A stretch of DNA of 64,000 nucleotides, taken from positions 62,001 to 126,000 of the forward strand of contig JANNAT010000020.1 in the NCBI GenBank assembly GCA_031384605.1. Direction: 5' to 3'. Origin of the DNA: JANNAT01 sp031384605. Lineage in GTDB: Bacteria; Pseudomonadota; Alphaproteobacteria; Rhodobacterales; Rhodobacteraceae. Below the pieces are notes generated by a model. The model did no database searches. It saw nothing but the letters and a program-made list of their open reading frames with translations, and was not told where the DNA came from. The position numbers and the translations under genes are program-made. Shown here piece after piece: positions 8,743 through 16,975 of this stretch (position 1 is the stretch's first letter; each line of letters begins with the position of its first letter).

Positions 8743-9369
8743 TTGGGGACCGATGAAATCAGGATTGATCTGCACCCAGAACCCGCCCGCGACGCCACCC
8801 GTGCCTGCTTTGCGCTTGGCGATCATCCGGGGATATTTTCACGGCTTGCCGGGGCGCTGGCGCTGGTTGGGGCCAATGTGGTCGACGCGCGCACCTATAC
8901 ATCAAAAGACGGCTACGCCACGCCGGTGTTCTGGATTCAGGACGCCGACGGCAAACCATACGAGGTATCGCGCCTGCCCCGCCTGCGCGGCATGATCGAG
9001 AAAACCCTGCGCGGCGAGGTGCTGCCGCGCGAAGCATTGGCGGGCCGCGACAAAGTGAAGAAACGCGACCGCGAGTTCCGCTTTCCGACCCATATCACCT
9101 TTGATAACGACGGATCAGAAATCTACACCATTATCGAGGTAGACACCCGCGACCGCCCCGGCCTTTTGTATGATCTGACCCGCACTTTGGCCGCCAATAA
9201 CATCTATATCGCCAGCGCCGTGATTGCGACCTATGGCGCACAGGTGGTCGATGCGTTCTATGTCAAAGACATGTTTGGCCTGAAACTGCACGCAAAGCAT
9301 CGGCAGGAGGCGCTGGACAAGAAATTGCGGCAGGCAATCGTTGATGGCGTCGAAAGGGCACAGGCGTGA
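8743..9369 (+). CDS. glnD: GlnD C-terminal part with two ACT domains (continuation of interrupted glnD)
   Basis: Continuation of the gene to the left, in the same frame. The recognisable sequence starts just after the stop at 8725-8727 (TFLQGLGTDEIRIDLHPEP), and the only start is a TTG at 8743 without a ribosome site. It holds the two ACT glutamine-sensing domains, roughly residues 25-100 (DHPGIFSRLAGALALVGANV) and 125-200 (DRPGLLYDLTRTLAANNIYI). Removing one C from 8683-8686 and adding one A at 8727-8728 would join both parts into about 922 residues, the normal GlnD length. An independent ACT protein is unlikely. Its stop overlaps the GTG start of murJ. Confidence 0.8.
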   Translation: MGTDEIRIDLHPEPARDATRACFALGDHPGIFSRLAGALALVGANVVDARTYTSKDGYATPVFWIQDADGKPYEVSRLPRLRGMIEKTLRGEVLPREALAGRDKVKKRDREFRFPTHITFDNDGSEIYTIIEVDTRDRPGLLYDLTRTLAANNIYIASAVIATYGAQVVDAFYVKDMFGLKLHAKHRQEALDKKLRQAIVDGVERAQA

Positions 9370-10907
9370 AACCAATCAGCTTGATGCGATCCATCTTTAC
9401 GGTTGGCGGCTGGACACTGCTGTCGCGCGGGGCGGGCTTTGCGCGCGATATGATGATGGCGGCTTATCTGGGGGCTGGCCCGGTGGCCGATGCGTTTAAC
9501 GTGGCGTTTTCCCTGCCCAACATGTTTCGCCGTTTCTTTGCCGAGGGGGCCTTCAACATGGCCTTCGTCCCGATGTTTGCCAAAAAGCTGGAGGGCGGCG
9601 AGGATGCCACCGGCTTTGCCCGCGACGCGTTCAACGGGTTGGCGGCCATTCTGATCGTGTTTTCGGTGATTGGCACGCTGGCGATGCCGTGGCTGGTTTG
9701 GGCGATGGCATCAGGCTTTGCAGGCGATGCGCGGTTTGATCTGGCGGTTTTGTATGGCCAGATCGGGTTTTGCTACATTCTGTTCATCAGTCTGGTCGCC
9801 CTTTTATCGGGAGTGCTGAACGCACACGGTCATTTCACCGAAGCAGGCTTTGTGCCCGTTTTGATGAACCTGATGTTCATCGCGGCCATGCTGCTGGCAG
9901 TGTGGCTGGGCTGGGATATCGGGCTGACTTTGGCTTGGGCCGTGCCGGTGACGGGCGTGGCGCAACTGGCCTTTACATGGGTTGCAGCGGCAAAACTGGG
10001 GTTTCGGTTCACACCAAGATGGCCAAAATGGACGCCCGAGTTAAAGCGTCTGGCCGCCATCGCGGCCCCTGCCCTGCTGGCGGGCGGCGTGGTGCAGATC
10101 AACCTTCTGGTGGGCCGGCAAGTGGCCAGTTATACCGAAGGGGCGGTCAGTTGGCTGGTCTATGCCGACCGACTTTATCAGTTGCCTTTGGGCGTGGTGG
10201 GCATCGCCATCGGCACGGTTTTGCTGCCTGACCTCTCACGCCGATTGCGCGCAGGGGATGCGGCGGGTGGGCGCGAAAGCTTCAATCGTGGCTGCGAATT
10301 TGCACTGGCGCTGACGGTGCCGGCGGCCGTGGCACTGGTGGTCATAGCCCTGCCTTTGACGTCGGTGCTTTATGAACGCGGCGCGTTTGGCCCGGATGAT
10401 ACCGCGTCAACCGCGCTGGCGCTGGCGATTTACGGGGCTGGGCTGCCTGCGTTCGTGCTGCATAAAGTGTTGCAACCACTGTATTATGCGCGTGAAGATA
10501 CCAAACGGCCTTTTCGCTATGCGGTGGTTTCGATGATCCTGAACGCCGCCATCGCGGTAGGTCTGATGCCCTATATCGGCTTTGCCGCCGCCGCCCTTGC
10601 CACCACCCTGGCCGGTTGGATCATGGTGGCGCAACTGTGGTTCGGCACCCGCAAGATGGGCGATGAAGCGCGGTTTGACACGCGCGCGCTGTCCCGCATC
10701 CCCCGTCAGGTGATCGCGGCACTGGTGATGGGGGCGGCGCTTTGGGCCGGGCAAATCGCATTGGGTCCGCTGTTTGGCGAAGCCGTTTGGCGATATGCGG
10801 CCCTTGCAGCCCTGATTGCGATCGGCATTATCAGCTATTTCGCGGCAGGCACGGCGATTGGGGCGTTTCGGATGTCAGACTTCAAAAAACTGCGTCGTCA
10901 GCGCTGA
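9366..10907 (+). CDS. murJ: Lipid II flippase MurJ (MviN)
   Basis: Inner-membrane MOP-superfamily transporter that flips lipid II to the periplasm for peptidoglycan synthesis. The 513 residues contain about 14 hydrophobic segments. The start (MRSIFTVGGWTLLSRGAGFARD) and the following PVADAFNVAFSLPNMFRRFF carry the family's conserved arginines and the NxFRRxFAEGAFxxAFVP signature (around residues 50-70). It starts at a GTG that overlaps the glnD stop by four bases (GTGA), an order (glnD-murJ-trpS region) familiar in Rhodobacterales. It converges on the rhomboid-like gene and overlaps its 3' end by 10 bases. Confidence 0.96.
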   Translation: MKPISLMRSIFTVGGWTLLSRGAGFARDMMMAAYLGAGPVADAFNVAFSLPNMFRRFFAEGAFNMAFVPMFAKKLEGGEDATGFARDAFNGLAAILIVFSVIGTLAMPWLVWAMASGFAGDARFDLAVLYGQIGFCYILFISLVALLSGVLNAHGHFTEAGFVPVLMNLMFIAAMLLAVWLGWDIGLTLAWAVPVTGVAQLAFTWVAAAKLGFRFTPRWPKWTPELKRLAAIAAPALLAGGVVQINLLVGRQVASYTEGAVSWLVYADRLYQLPLGVVGIAIGTVLLPDLSRRLRAGDAAGGRESFNRGCEFALALTVPAAVALVVIALPLTSVLYERGAFGPDDTASTALALAIYGAGLPAFVLHKVLQPLYYAREDTKRPFRYAVVSMILNAAIAVGLMPYIGFAAAALATTLAGWIMVAQLWFGTRKMGDEARFDTRALSRIPRQVIAALVMGAALWAGQIALGPLFGEAVWRYAALAALIAIGIISYFAAGTAIGAFRMSDFKKLRRQR

Positions 10908-11581
10908 CGAATGCGGTCGCGCACCCGGCCAAACCCACCGGGGCTGACCACGAACGACAGCAAAAACCCGGTGGCAAAGCCGGGCAGGTCTGCCACCCAT
11001 TCCCAACCGCCGCCAAACAGCACACCGAACAACAGCTGTGCCGCCAACAAAAACCCGATCATCGAAAAGGCGCGGAACTGGTTCACGCCCGTGCCCGCCA
11101 ATCGCACCCAGATTAAGAATGTGAAGGCGCCGATCAACCCGTAAACCGCCGGAAATGCGCCAAACAGCGGTGGGCGAATATCGGGGATAGAAACATAAAC
11201 CAACCCGCCAACCAGTGCCGCACCGAAAAACACCACCAGCAGCGCCCACCAGCGAAAAATCTCGCCCACGAATTTGCCCAAGGCCAGCAAGATCACGATG
11301 GCAAACAACGCCTGACTGACCGTGTAATGCAAAAACGGATAGGCCAGGAACCGCAGCAGCAGATCGGTATCAAAATTGCCGATTGCCGCCTGTTGGCGCC
11401 AGAATTCGGGCCATAACCCATAGGTTTCAATCGCCGCCGTGCGCCACCCCACCGCCGTGCGACCGCCAATCATCCCCGCTTCGCCAAGGCTAAAGATCAT
11501 CTCCAGCGCGATCATCGGCAAGGCCAACAGCCAAACCACGGGCGGCAAAGGGTTCAGCGGCGGCGCGTTATTGTCTTGCAT
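10898..11581 (-). CDS. Rhomboid-like membrane protein, apparently proteolytically inactive
   Basis: Membrane protein of 227 residues with six likely transmembrane segments arranged as in rhomboid intramembrane serine proteases. The TM2-TM3 region includes HYTVSQALFAIVILLALG, and a GxSG-like loop leads TM4. At the catalytic positions the motif GxSGxxxG reads GAFPAVYG (141-148), so the serine position is Phe143. The TM6 motif that normally has His before a GxxxG (HxxGxxxGF) reads DLPGFATGF (198-206), so His is replaced by Asp198. Both dyad residues are missing, making it a pseudoprotease candidate comparable in principle to iRhoms. Convergent with murJ, divergent from trpS. Confidence 0.75.
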   Translation of the reverse strand: MQDNNAPPLNPLPPVVWLLALPMIALEMIFSLGEAGMIGGRTAVGWRTAAIETYGLWPEFWRQQAAIGNFDTDLLLRFLAYPFLHYTVSQALFAIVILLALGKFVGEIFRWWALLVVFFGAALVGGLVYVSIPDIRPPLFGAFPAVYGLIGAFTFLIWVRLAGTGVNQFRAFSMIGFLLAAQLLFGVLFGGGWEWVADLPGFATGFLLSFVVSPGGFGRVRDRIRQR

Positions 11582-11679
11582 TTCGGTCTTTCCAACGGGC
11601 TCGGGGGGGTAAGCTTGATTGACGCCCTGACTTGCCAGCGATAAGCGAGACGCACAGCTTTTTCCAGATGGAGTTTCTT

Positions 11680-12723
11680 ATGTCCGAGCCGGTCCAAACG
11701 CCTCCGACTTTTCCTGCGCGCATATTTTCGGGGATACAGCCGTCAGGTGGACTGACCTTGGGCAACTATCTTGGCGCGCTGAAACGCTTTGTTGAAAAGC
11801 AGGACGAAGGAATTGAAACGGTTTATTGCCTTGTCGATATGCACGCAATCACTGTCTGGCAAGACCCGGCCAAACTGCGCCACGCCACACGCGAGGCCGC
11901 CGCAGGCTTTATCGCAGCCGGGATTGATCCGGCGCGATCCATTCTGTTCAACCAATCCCAAGTAACCGCGCATGTCGAATTGGCGTGGATTTTCAACTGT
12001 GTGGCGCGGTTGGGCTGGATGAACCGGATGACGCAGTTCAAAGACAAAGCCGGCAAAAACGCCGAAAATGCCAGCCTTGGACTATATGCCTACCCCGCCT
12101 TGATGGCCGCTGATATTCTGGCCTACCGCGCCACCCATGTACCTGTGGGCGAGGATCAAAAACAACATATCGAACTGACCCGCGATATCGCGGCCAAATT
12201 CAACAATGACTACGCTGTGAATTTTTTCCCGATGACCGAACCGGTGATCGAAGGCGCCGCTACGCGGGTCATGTCCTTGCGCGATGGCACCTCGAAAATG
12301 TCGAAATCCGACCCGTCGAATCAAAGCCGGATCAACCTGACCGACGATGCCGACACGATTTCCAAGAAAATCCGCAAGGCGAAGTCCGATTCCGATCCTT
12401 TGCCGGAAACTTTGGATGGACTGCGCGACCGCCCCGAAGCGCGCAACCTGATCAATATTTATGCGGCTTTGGCTAACCTGACCCCGGCGGCAGTGATCAC
12501 CCAATACGCAGGCGCACAGTTTGGCACCTTCAAACCCGCATTGGCAGATCTGGCAGTGGAAAAGCTGGCCCCGATCACCACCGAAATGACCCGGTTGATG
12601 AAAGACCCCGCCGAGATTGACCGCATCTTGGGCCAAGGGGCCGCCCGCGCCGATGCGATTGCGCGCCCGATTGTCGATCAGGTTTACGACATCGTCGGAA
12701 TGATTCGCTCGCGGCAGATCTGA
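11680..12723 (+). CDS. trpS: Tryptophanyl-tRNA synthetase
   Basis: Charges tRNA-Trp with tryptophan in the cytosol. Class I synthetase of 347 residues, normal size. The ATP site appears as SGGLTLGNYLGAL (the HIGH-equivalent) near residue 20 and the KMSKS loop as TSKMSKSDPSN near 205. The start at 11680 is chosen because GGAG lies 9-12 bases upstream and homologues begin a short distance before the FSGIQPSG motif; an in-frame ATG at 11632 would add 16 residues without a ribosome site. A structured RNA candidate and terminator follow. Confidence 0.96.
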   Translation: MSEPVQTPPTFPARIFSGIQPSGGLTLGNYLGALKRFVEKQDEGIETVYCLVDMHAITVWQDPAKLRHATREAAAGFIAAGIDPARSILFNQSQVTAHVELAWIFNCVARLGWMNRMTQFKDKAGKNAENASLGLYAYPALMAADILAYRATHVPVGEDQKQHIELTRDIAAKFNNDYAVNFFPMTEPVIEGAATRVMSLRDGTSKMSKSDPSNQSRINLTDDADTISKKIRKAKSDSDPLPETLDGLRDRPEARNLINIYAALANLTPAAVITQYAGAQFGTFKPALADLAVEKLAPITTEMTRLMKDPAEIDRILGQGAARADAIARPIVDQVYDIVGMIRSRQI

Positions 12724-12795
12724 TGCTGCGGGTCTTGGTTTGATCCCATGACCTATTCTATCGCCCCAGCGCATGCCCCCGGGGCGATAAAAGAA

Positions 12796-12935
12796 GTGTG
12801 CCGCCCCGCGTCACAGAATCGATTCAAACCCCTGCCATACAGAACGCGGGGCTTGGCAGCCCCATCTGTCCCCGCTTGAAGGCCCGCCACATTTGGGCCG
12901 TGCCCTTGGATCTTCCCCGGTCCAAGGGCTTTTTT
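12796..12935 (+). ncRNA. Candidate structured small RNA or trpS 3' UTR RNA
   Basis: The 305-base gap between trpS and the VOC gene holds three consecutive stems. A perfect 9-bp stem pairs GCCCCGCGT (12803-12811) with ACGCGGGGC (12844-12852), extended by GCC/GGC pairs at 12800-12802 and 12855-12857. GGCCC (12881-12885) pairs with GGGCC (12895-12899). A terminator follows. Another stem (ATCGCCCC/GGGGCGAT) lies at about 12760-12788. No tRNA, 4.5S or tmRNA signature was recognised and no convincing promoter was found, so this may be a processed trpS 3' UTR. The 5' end is a guess. Confidence 0.45.
12902..12935 (+). terminator. Rho-independent terminator
   Basis: GCCCTTGGA (12902-12910), a 10-base loop, TCCAAGGGC (12921-12929), then six T (12930-12935). 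The stem is a perfect 9 bp. It ends the trpS transcript or the small RNA candidate. Confidence 0.9.
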
Positions 12936-13028
12936 CGCGCAATCTATGTGCATTTCCGCCTATGGTTAGCCTATGTCCGAACGCCTATGTTCAGATGCGA
13001 ACGAACAATCGGACATCAGGAGGCCAAA

Positions 13029-13511
13029 ATGCCAGAAATTCACCCCGAAACCCGCGTCGGCCATGTGCATCTGAAGGTCGCCGACCTTGACCGCGCCATC
13101 GCGTTCTATTCCGGTTTGCTGGGCTTTGATGTCACCCAACGTTATGGCGCACAGGCGGCATTTTTGTCGGCGGGCGGCTATCACCACCATATCGGGCTGA
13201 ACACATGGGAAAGTGCGGGCGGCACGCCGCCGCCGCGCGGCCATACCGGGCTGTATCATTCCGCGTTTTTGTTTCCCAATCGCCGCGCCTTGGCGCAGGT
13301 GTTCAAGCGGTTGGTCGATGCCGGATACCCGCTAGAGGGGTCAGCCGATCATGGCGTGTCCGAGGCGATATACCTCAGCGATCCTGACGGCAACGGCGTG
13401 GAACTTTACCGTGACCGGCCCGAAAACGATTGGCCGCGCAAAGCCGACGGCAGCCTTACCATGTCAAACGGCCCGCTTGATCTGGCCGCTCTGCTGGCCG
13501 AGGCTGACTAG
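13029..13511 (+). CDS. VOC family (glyoxalase/extradiol dioxygenase-like) protein
   Basis: Metal-binding vicinal-oxygen-chelate protein of 160 residues, reaction unknown. The first beta-alpha-beta module starts at VGHVHLKVADLDRAIAFYSG with the metal-ligand His, and the second includes HSAFLFPN and ends with LSDPDGNGVELYRD, with the Glu ligand. It resembles the CatE/catechol-2,3-dioxygenase-like group, but too little is visible to name a substrate. The start at 13029 is fixed by an AGGAGG ribosome site at 13018-13023; longer in-frame starts upstream have none and would run into the terminator region. Confidence 0.85.
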   Translation: MPEIHPETRVGHVHLKVADLDRAIAFYSGLLGFDVTQRYGAQAAFLSAGGYHHHIGLNTWESAGGTPPPRGHTGLYHSAFLFPNRRALAQVFKRLVDAGYPLEGSADHGVSEAIYLSDPDGNGVELYRDRPENDWPRKADGSLTMSNGPLDLAALLAEAD

Positions 13512-13584
13512 CCAAAACGGCGGAACCCTGCCCATACCCCCAGCAATCCGGCAAGGTTTCGCCCGCTTATTCCTAGACCGGCAA

Positions 13585-13617
13585 TTTCATTTTGGCCCAA
13601 ATACTCCAGCCGGAGGC
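13585..13617 (+). repeat. Dispersed intergenic repeat, copy 1
   Basis: TTTCATTTTGGCCCAAATAC followed by TCCAGCCGGAGGC. The same core (TTTCATTTTGGC.AAAATACTC) recurs at 28797 and, inverted, at 55641-55664. It lies between the VOC gene and ilvE. Confidence 0.65.
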
Positions 13618-13772
13618 ATTAATTTCTTTTTATTTATCATGCGGTTAACGGCTGATCAGGGGGATCAGGCGACAGGGCAAAATCAATCCCCATATTCCGC
13701 CCAAAGACCACAGCCCCCTTTCCCCGGCCCAAATGCAATGCTTAAGTCAGCCCGCACTGATAGGGGAACAGC

Positions 13773-14639
13773 ATGGCTTTTGGCAAAACAATCCGCACCT
13801 TTTGGGAAGGCCGCTGGCATGACGGCGATCTGGCCGTGATGAAGGCCGCCGATCACGGCATCTGGCAAGGATCATCGGTATTTGACGGCGCGCGATACTT
13901 TGACGGCATGTGCCCCGATCTTGATCTGCATTGCCAACGCATCAACCATTCCGCCACCGCCCTGATGATCACGCCCACGTGTGCGCCCGAAGATATGGCG
14001 GCGATCATCCGGGAAGGGTTGCAAACCTATGGCCCGGGTCAGGCCGTCTATGTGCGCCCGATGTATTGGGCGCTGCACGGGTCTGATCTGGGGATCGTGC
14101 CGCAACCGGGGGCCACAGGCTTTGCGATCTCTTTGGAAGAGGTGGCCATGCCCGACCCCGATTTCGCCACCACCGTAACCCGCACCCGGTTTCGCCGCCC
14201 GGTGTTGGAGGATAACGTCTGCAACGCCAAAGCGGGCTGCCTTTACCCGAACAACGCCCGCATGCTGGCCGAAGCGCAGGCCAAAGGCTTTGGCAACGCT
14301 TTGGTCGCCGATGCGATGGGCAATCTGGCGGAAAGTGCCACGGCGAATGTATTTTTGGTCAAAGATGGCGTGGTGTTCACCCCCATTCCGAACGGCACGT
14401 TTCTGGCAGGCATCACCCGCGCGCGCCACATGTCGAACCTGCGCGCCGATGGGTTCGAAGTGCGCGAGGCCGTGCTGACGTTTGAAGACGCCCATGCGGC
14501 GGATGAGATTTTCCTGTCGGGCAATTTCGCCAAAGTGACTGCCGTAAAGGCGTTTGATATAACAGAATACAAATCCCGCCCCGTTACTGCCCGCGCGCGG
14601 CGGCTTTATTGGGATTGGGCCGCCACTCAACGTGCTTGA
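13773..14639 (+). CDS. ilvE: Branched-chain amino acid aminotransferase (class IV)
   Basis: Pyridoxal-phosphate enzyme transferring amino groups between glutamate and branched-chain 2-oxo acids. The 288 residues show the class IV fold: DHGIWQGSSVFDGARYFDG near residue 28, the Schiff-base lysine in DNVCNAKAGCLYPNNARM near 150, and the phosphate-cup segment AESATANVFLVKDG near 185. The N-terminus (FGKTIRTFWEGRWHDGD) fits the Rhodobacterales form. D-amino acid transaminase or aminodeoxychorismate lyase share the fold; the substrate call rests on overall resemblance. Monocistronic by spacing. Confidence 0.88.
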   Translation: MAFGKTIRTFWEGRWHDGDLAVMKAADHGIWQGSSVFDGARYFDGMCPDLDLHCQRINHSATALMITPTCAPEDMAAIIREGLQTYGPGQAVYVRPMYWALHGSDLGIVPQPGATGFAISLEEVAMPDPDFATTVTRTRFRRPVLEDNVCNAKAGCLYPNNARMLAEAQAKGFGNALVADAMGNLAESATANVFLVKDGVVFTPIPNGTFLAGITRARHMSNLRADGFEVREAVLTFEDAHAADEIFLSGNFAKVTAVKAFDITEYKSRPVTARARRLYWDWAATQRA

Positions 14640-14716
14640 TCCTGCACGCGTGCCCTTATCGCGCCGCTTGCCTTATTTTGCCGACCCGGTAAATATGCGA
14701 CAAAGGGAGTCGAGAT

Positions 14717-15172
14717 ATGCGCAAGTTTCTTGTGGTGTTGGACGACAGCCGCGAATGCCTGAATGCGATGCGCTTTGCCGCTCTGCGCGCGGCCCATACC
14801 GGGGGCGGTGTGCAGATCCTGTCGATCATTCCGCCCGAAGAGTATCAGCATTGGATGGGCGTGGCCGACCTGATGCGCGCCGAGGCCCGCGAACGGATCG
14901 AGGCGCATTTTGAGGTGTTCGCCAAATGGATGCGCGACAAGCAGGGCATCAACCCCGAACTGATCATCCGTGAAGGCGATCCGGTGACCGAAATTTTGGC
15001 GCAGGTGCATGAAGACCCCACTGTGGGCATTCTGGTGCTGGGGGCAGGCACCGACAAATCCGGTCCGGGGCCGTTGGTGACCAAGATGACCCGCAATTCA
15101 GGGTCATTGCCGATTCCGATCACGATCGTTCCGGGGGATATGAGCAAGGAACGGCTGGAAAGCATTACCTAG
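14717..15172 (+). CDS. Universal stress protein (UspA family)
   Basis: Small cytosolic protein of 151 residues with the alpha/beta Usp fold. It opens with RKFLVVLDDSRECLNAMRFA, the first strand and ATP-loop Asp. Near residues 110-140 it has VLGAGTDKSGPGPLVTKMTR followed by SLPIPITIVPG, which matches the nucleotide-binding G-2x-G-9x-G-S/T region, though with GTDKSGPGP in place of the usual spacing, so ATP binding is uncertain. It is preceded by an AAAGGGAG ribosome site. Stands alone between ilvE and nfuA. Role in stress survival is inferred from the family. Confidence 0.9.
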   Translation: MRKFLVVLDDSRECLNAMRFAALRAAHTGGGVQILSIIPPEEYQHWMGVADLMRAEARERIEAHFEVFAKWMRDKQGINPELIIREGDPVTEILAQVHEDPTVGILVLGAGTDKSGPGPLVTKMTRNSGSLPIPITIVPGDMSKERLESIT

Positions 15173-15186
15173 GCCGCCATTTCGCC

Positions 15187-15256
15187 GCAGCCCCAGACTT
15201 GATCCGGGGCCTCTTGGTTGCCAGAATATAGGGCCCCGGATCGGGTCCGGGGCTGC
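15187..15256. repeat. Paired GC-rich inverted repeats
   Basis: A 25-base unit at 15187-15211 (GCAGCCCCAGACTTGATCCGG + GGCC) reappears inverted at 15232-15256 with 3 mismatches. Each unit is itself nearly palindromic around GATCCGGGGC/GGCCCCGGATC. It sits between the usp and nfuA genes with no T run. It may be a REP-like dispersed element of this genome or a transcript-end hairpin. Confidence 0.65.
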
Positions 15257-15331
15257 GCCTTTAGAACCATTCCAATCTTGACTTCCCCGCCTCAAGGGCG
15301 CATATCCGACTGGAATAGTCGGAGATACCCC

Positions 15332-15889
15332 ATGTTCATCCAGACCGAATCCACGCCAAACCCTGCCACGCTGAAATTTCTGCCCGGACAATCCGTGCTG
15401 GATATGGGCACGGCTGATTTTCCATCTTTGGAATCTGCCGACAAATCCCCGCTGGCCAAGCGGATCTTTGCGACGGGCCAAGTGACCGGTGTGTTTTTTG
15501 GCACCGATTTCGTAACCGTCACCAAGGCCGATGCCGCCGAATGGCAGCATATCAAACCCGCGATCCTTGGCGCAATTATGGAGCATTATCAATCCGGTGC
15601 CGCCGTGATGGAGGGCGATGCGCAATCCGCACACGCCACGCATGATGGCCCGGACGGTGACATCGTGCGCCAGATCAAGGAATTGCTCGACAGCCGGGTG
15701 CGCCCAGCCGTGGCGCAAGATGGTGGCGATATCACCTTTCACGGCTTTGACCGGGGCATCGTTTATCTGCATATGAAGGGCGCTTGCGCGGGCTGCCCCT
15801 CCAGCACGTTGACGCTGAAGATGGGCATCGAAAACCTTTTGCGCCATTATATCCCCGAAGTGTTGGAAGTGCGCCCGGTCGCGGCCTGA
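15332..15889 (+). CDS. nfuA: NfuA-type Fe-S cluster scaffold (NifU C-terminal domain)
   Basis: Fe-S carrier delivering [4Fe-4S] clusters to apoproteins, 185 residues. The N-terminal Nfu domain begins MFIQTESTPNPATLKFLPGQ, the hallmark of alphaproteobacterial and mitochondrial Nfu. The C-terminal NifU-like domain carries the cluster-binding CAGCPSS (CxxC) and VRPAVAQDGGDI. The start at 15332 is chosen because homologues begin with MFIQTE; an earlier in-frame ATG at 15218 falls inside the inverted repeats. It is followed closely by tsaB. Confidence 0.95.
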   Translation: MFIQTESTPNPATLKFLPGQSVLDMGTADFPSLESADKSPLAKRIFATGQVTGVFFGTDFVTVTKADAAEWQHIKPAILGAIMEHYQSGAAVMEGDAQSAHATHDGPDGDIVRQIKELLDSRVRPAVAQDGGDITFHGFDRGIVYLHMKGACAGCPSSTLTLKMGIENLLRHYIPEVLEVRPVAA

Positions 15890-15917
15890 CCGCAAGCTTT
15901 TGGCAAAGTGAACGCCG

Positions 15918-16541
15918 GTGAACCCACCCAAAACGATTCTGGCCTTTGATACATCGGCGGCGCATTGTGCCGCCGCTTTGCTGTGCAAGGGGCAGATCAC
16001 CAGCCATTTCGAACCGATGCAAAAGGGTCAGGCCGAACGGCTGATCCCCATGCTGGAACAGATCTTGGCCGGTGCAGGTATCGGCTGGCCCGATCTGGAT
16101 GCGCTGGCGGTGGGCACCGGCCCCGGCAATTTCACCGGCGTGCGCATTGGGGTGGCCGCCGCGCGCGGACTGGCCTTGGGTCTGGGCATTCCCGCGATTG
16201 GCGTGACCCGACTGGAGGCCTTGGCGCATGGATTGCCCCGCCCGATCACCGTGATTGAAGATGCAAGACGGGACGCCGTTTATGTCCAAAGCTTTGATGA
16301 TGCAGCACAAACAGCCCGCCTTGCCGATCTGGAGTCTCTGGGTCAGGTCTATCCGTGCCAAACGGGTTCAGCCGCAGGTCAAGATACCATTCCCCCAGCC
16401 ATGCCATTGGCCGAAGCCATCCTGCGCATTGCCGCCACCCGGTTTGCTGAAACATCAGATCATCCCCGCCCCGCCCCGTTTTACCTGCGTGGCGCAGATG
16501 CTGCCCACCCGTCAGACCCGCCGCCGGTGATTTTACCATGA
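15918..16541 (+). CDS. tsaB: tRNA threonylcarbamoyladenosine biosynthesis protein TsaB
   Basis: Partner of TsaD in forming t6A at position 37 of ANN-decoding tRNAs. The 207 residues begin with ILAFDTSAAHCAAALL, the ASKHA phosphate-1 loop, and contain the conserved GTGPGNFTGVRIGVAAARGL near residues 66-85. The family lacks a full catalytic set and works with TsaD, TsaE and TsaC. It overlaps rimI by 4 bases, the widespread tsaB-rimI pairing. A GTG start with homologous N-terminus is used. Confidence 0.94.
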   Translation: MNPPKTILAFDTSAAHCAAALLCKGQITSHFEPMQKGQAERLIPMLEQILAGAGIGWPDLDALAVGTGPGNFTGVRIGVAAARGLALGLGIPAIGVTRLEALAHGLPRPITVIEDARRDAVYVQSFDDAAQTARLADLESLGQVYPCQTGSAAGQDTIPPAMPLAEAILRIAATRFAETSDHPRPAPFYLRGADAAHPSDPPPVILP

Positions 16542-16975
16542 CGACGGACGCAATGACCCCCTACGCCATGGCCACCCTGCACGCCGCCTGTTTCGCCACG
16601 CCGCGCCCTTGGTCTGCCGCAGAAATCACCGGCCTTCTGGCCAGCCCCCTGTGTTTCCTGCTGACCGAGCCTGCTGGGTTTCTGATTGGCCGCGTTGTGG
16701 CAGGCGAGGCGGAACTGCTGACGCTGGCAGTCGACCCCAAGGCGCGGCAGCGCGGCACGGGCGGCCGGTTGGTGGATGCGTTCATCGCGGCCGTTCAGGC
16801 GCGCGGGGCCGAATCAGCGTTTCTTGAGGTTTCTGCGGCGAACCTGCCCGCGCAAAGCCTGTATGCCCGCAAAGGTTTCGTCCAAAAGGGCGTTCGCGCG
16901 GCCTATTACCACACGCCAGATGGCAAACGGCTGGATGCTTTGCTGTTGGTGCGTGTCATTGCCCCCGCAAATTAG
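16538..16975 (+). CDS. rimI: Ribosomal-protein-alanine N-acetyltransferase RimI (GNAT)
   Basis: Acetylates protein N-termini, classically ribosomal protein S18, using acetyl-CoA. The 145-residue GNAT protein has the acetyl-CoA pyrophosphate loop in LAVDPKARQRGTGGRLVDAF, near residues 65-85 (Q/R-x-x-G-x-G/A), and the EVSAANLPAQSLYARKGFV segment typical of RimI. It overlaps tsaB by four bases, which supports the name. Other GNAT substrates cannot be excluded. Confidence 0.9.
   Translation: MTTDAMTPYAMATLHAACFATPRPWSAAEITGLLASPLCFLLTEPAGFLIGRVVAGEAELLTLAVDPKARQRGTGGRLVDAFIAAVQARGAESAFLEVSAANLPAQSLYARKGFVQKGVRAAYYHTPDGKRLDALLLVRVIAPAN

Noticed and set aside
8743..9369. Independent ACT-domain protein after glnD
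   Set aside because: Starts only at a TTG without ribosome site and continues glnD homology in the same frame, so it is a glnD fragment.
12760..12790. Hairpin TATCGCCCC/GGGGCGATA as trpS terminator
   Set aside because: It is followed by A-rich sequence on the plus strand; a much better terminator lies at 12902-12935.
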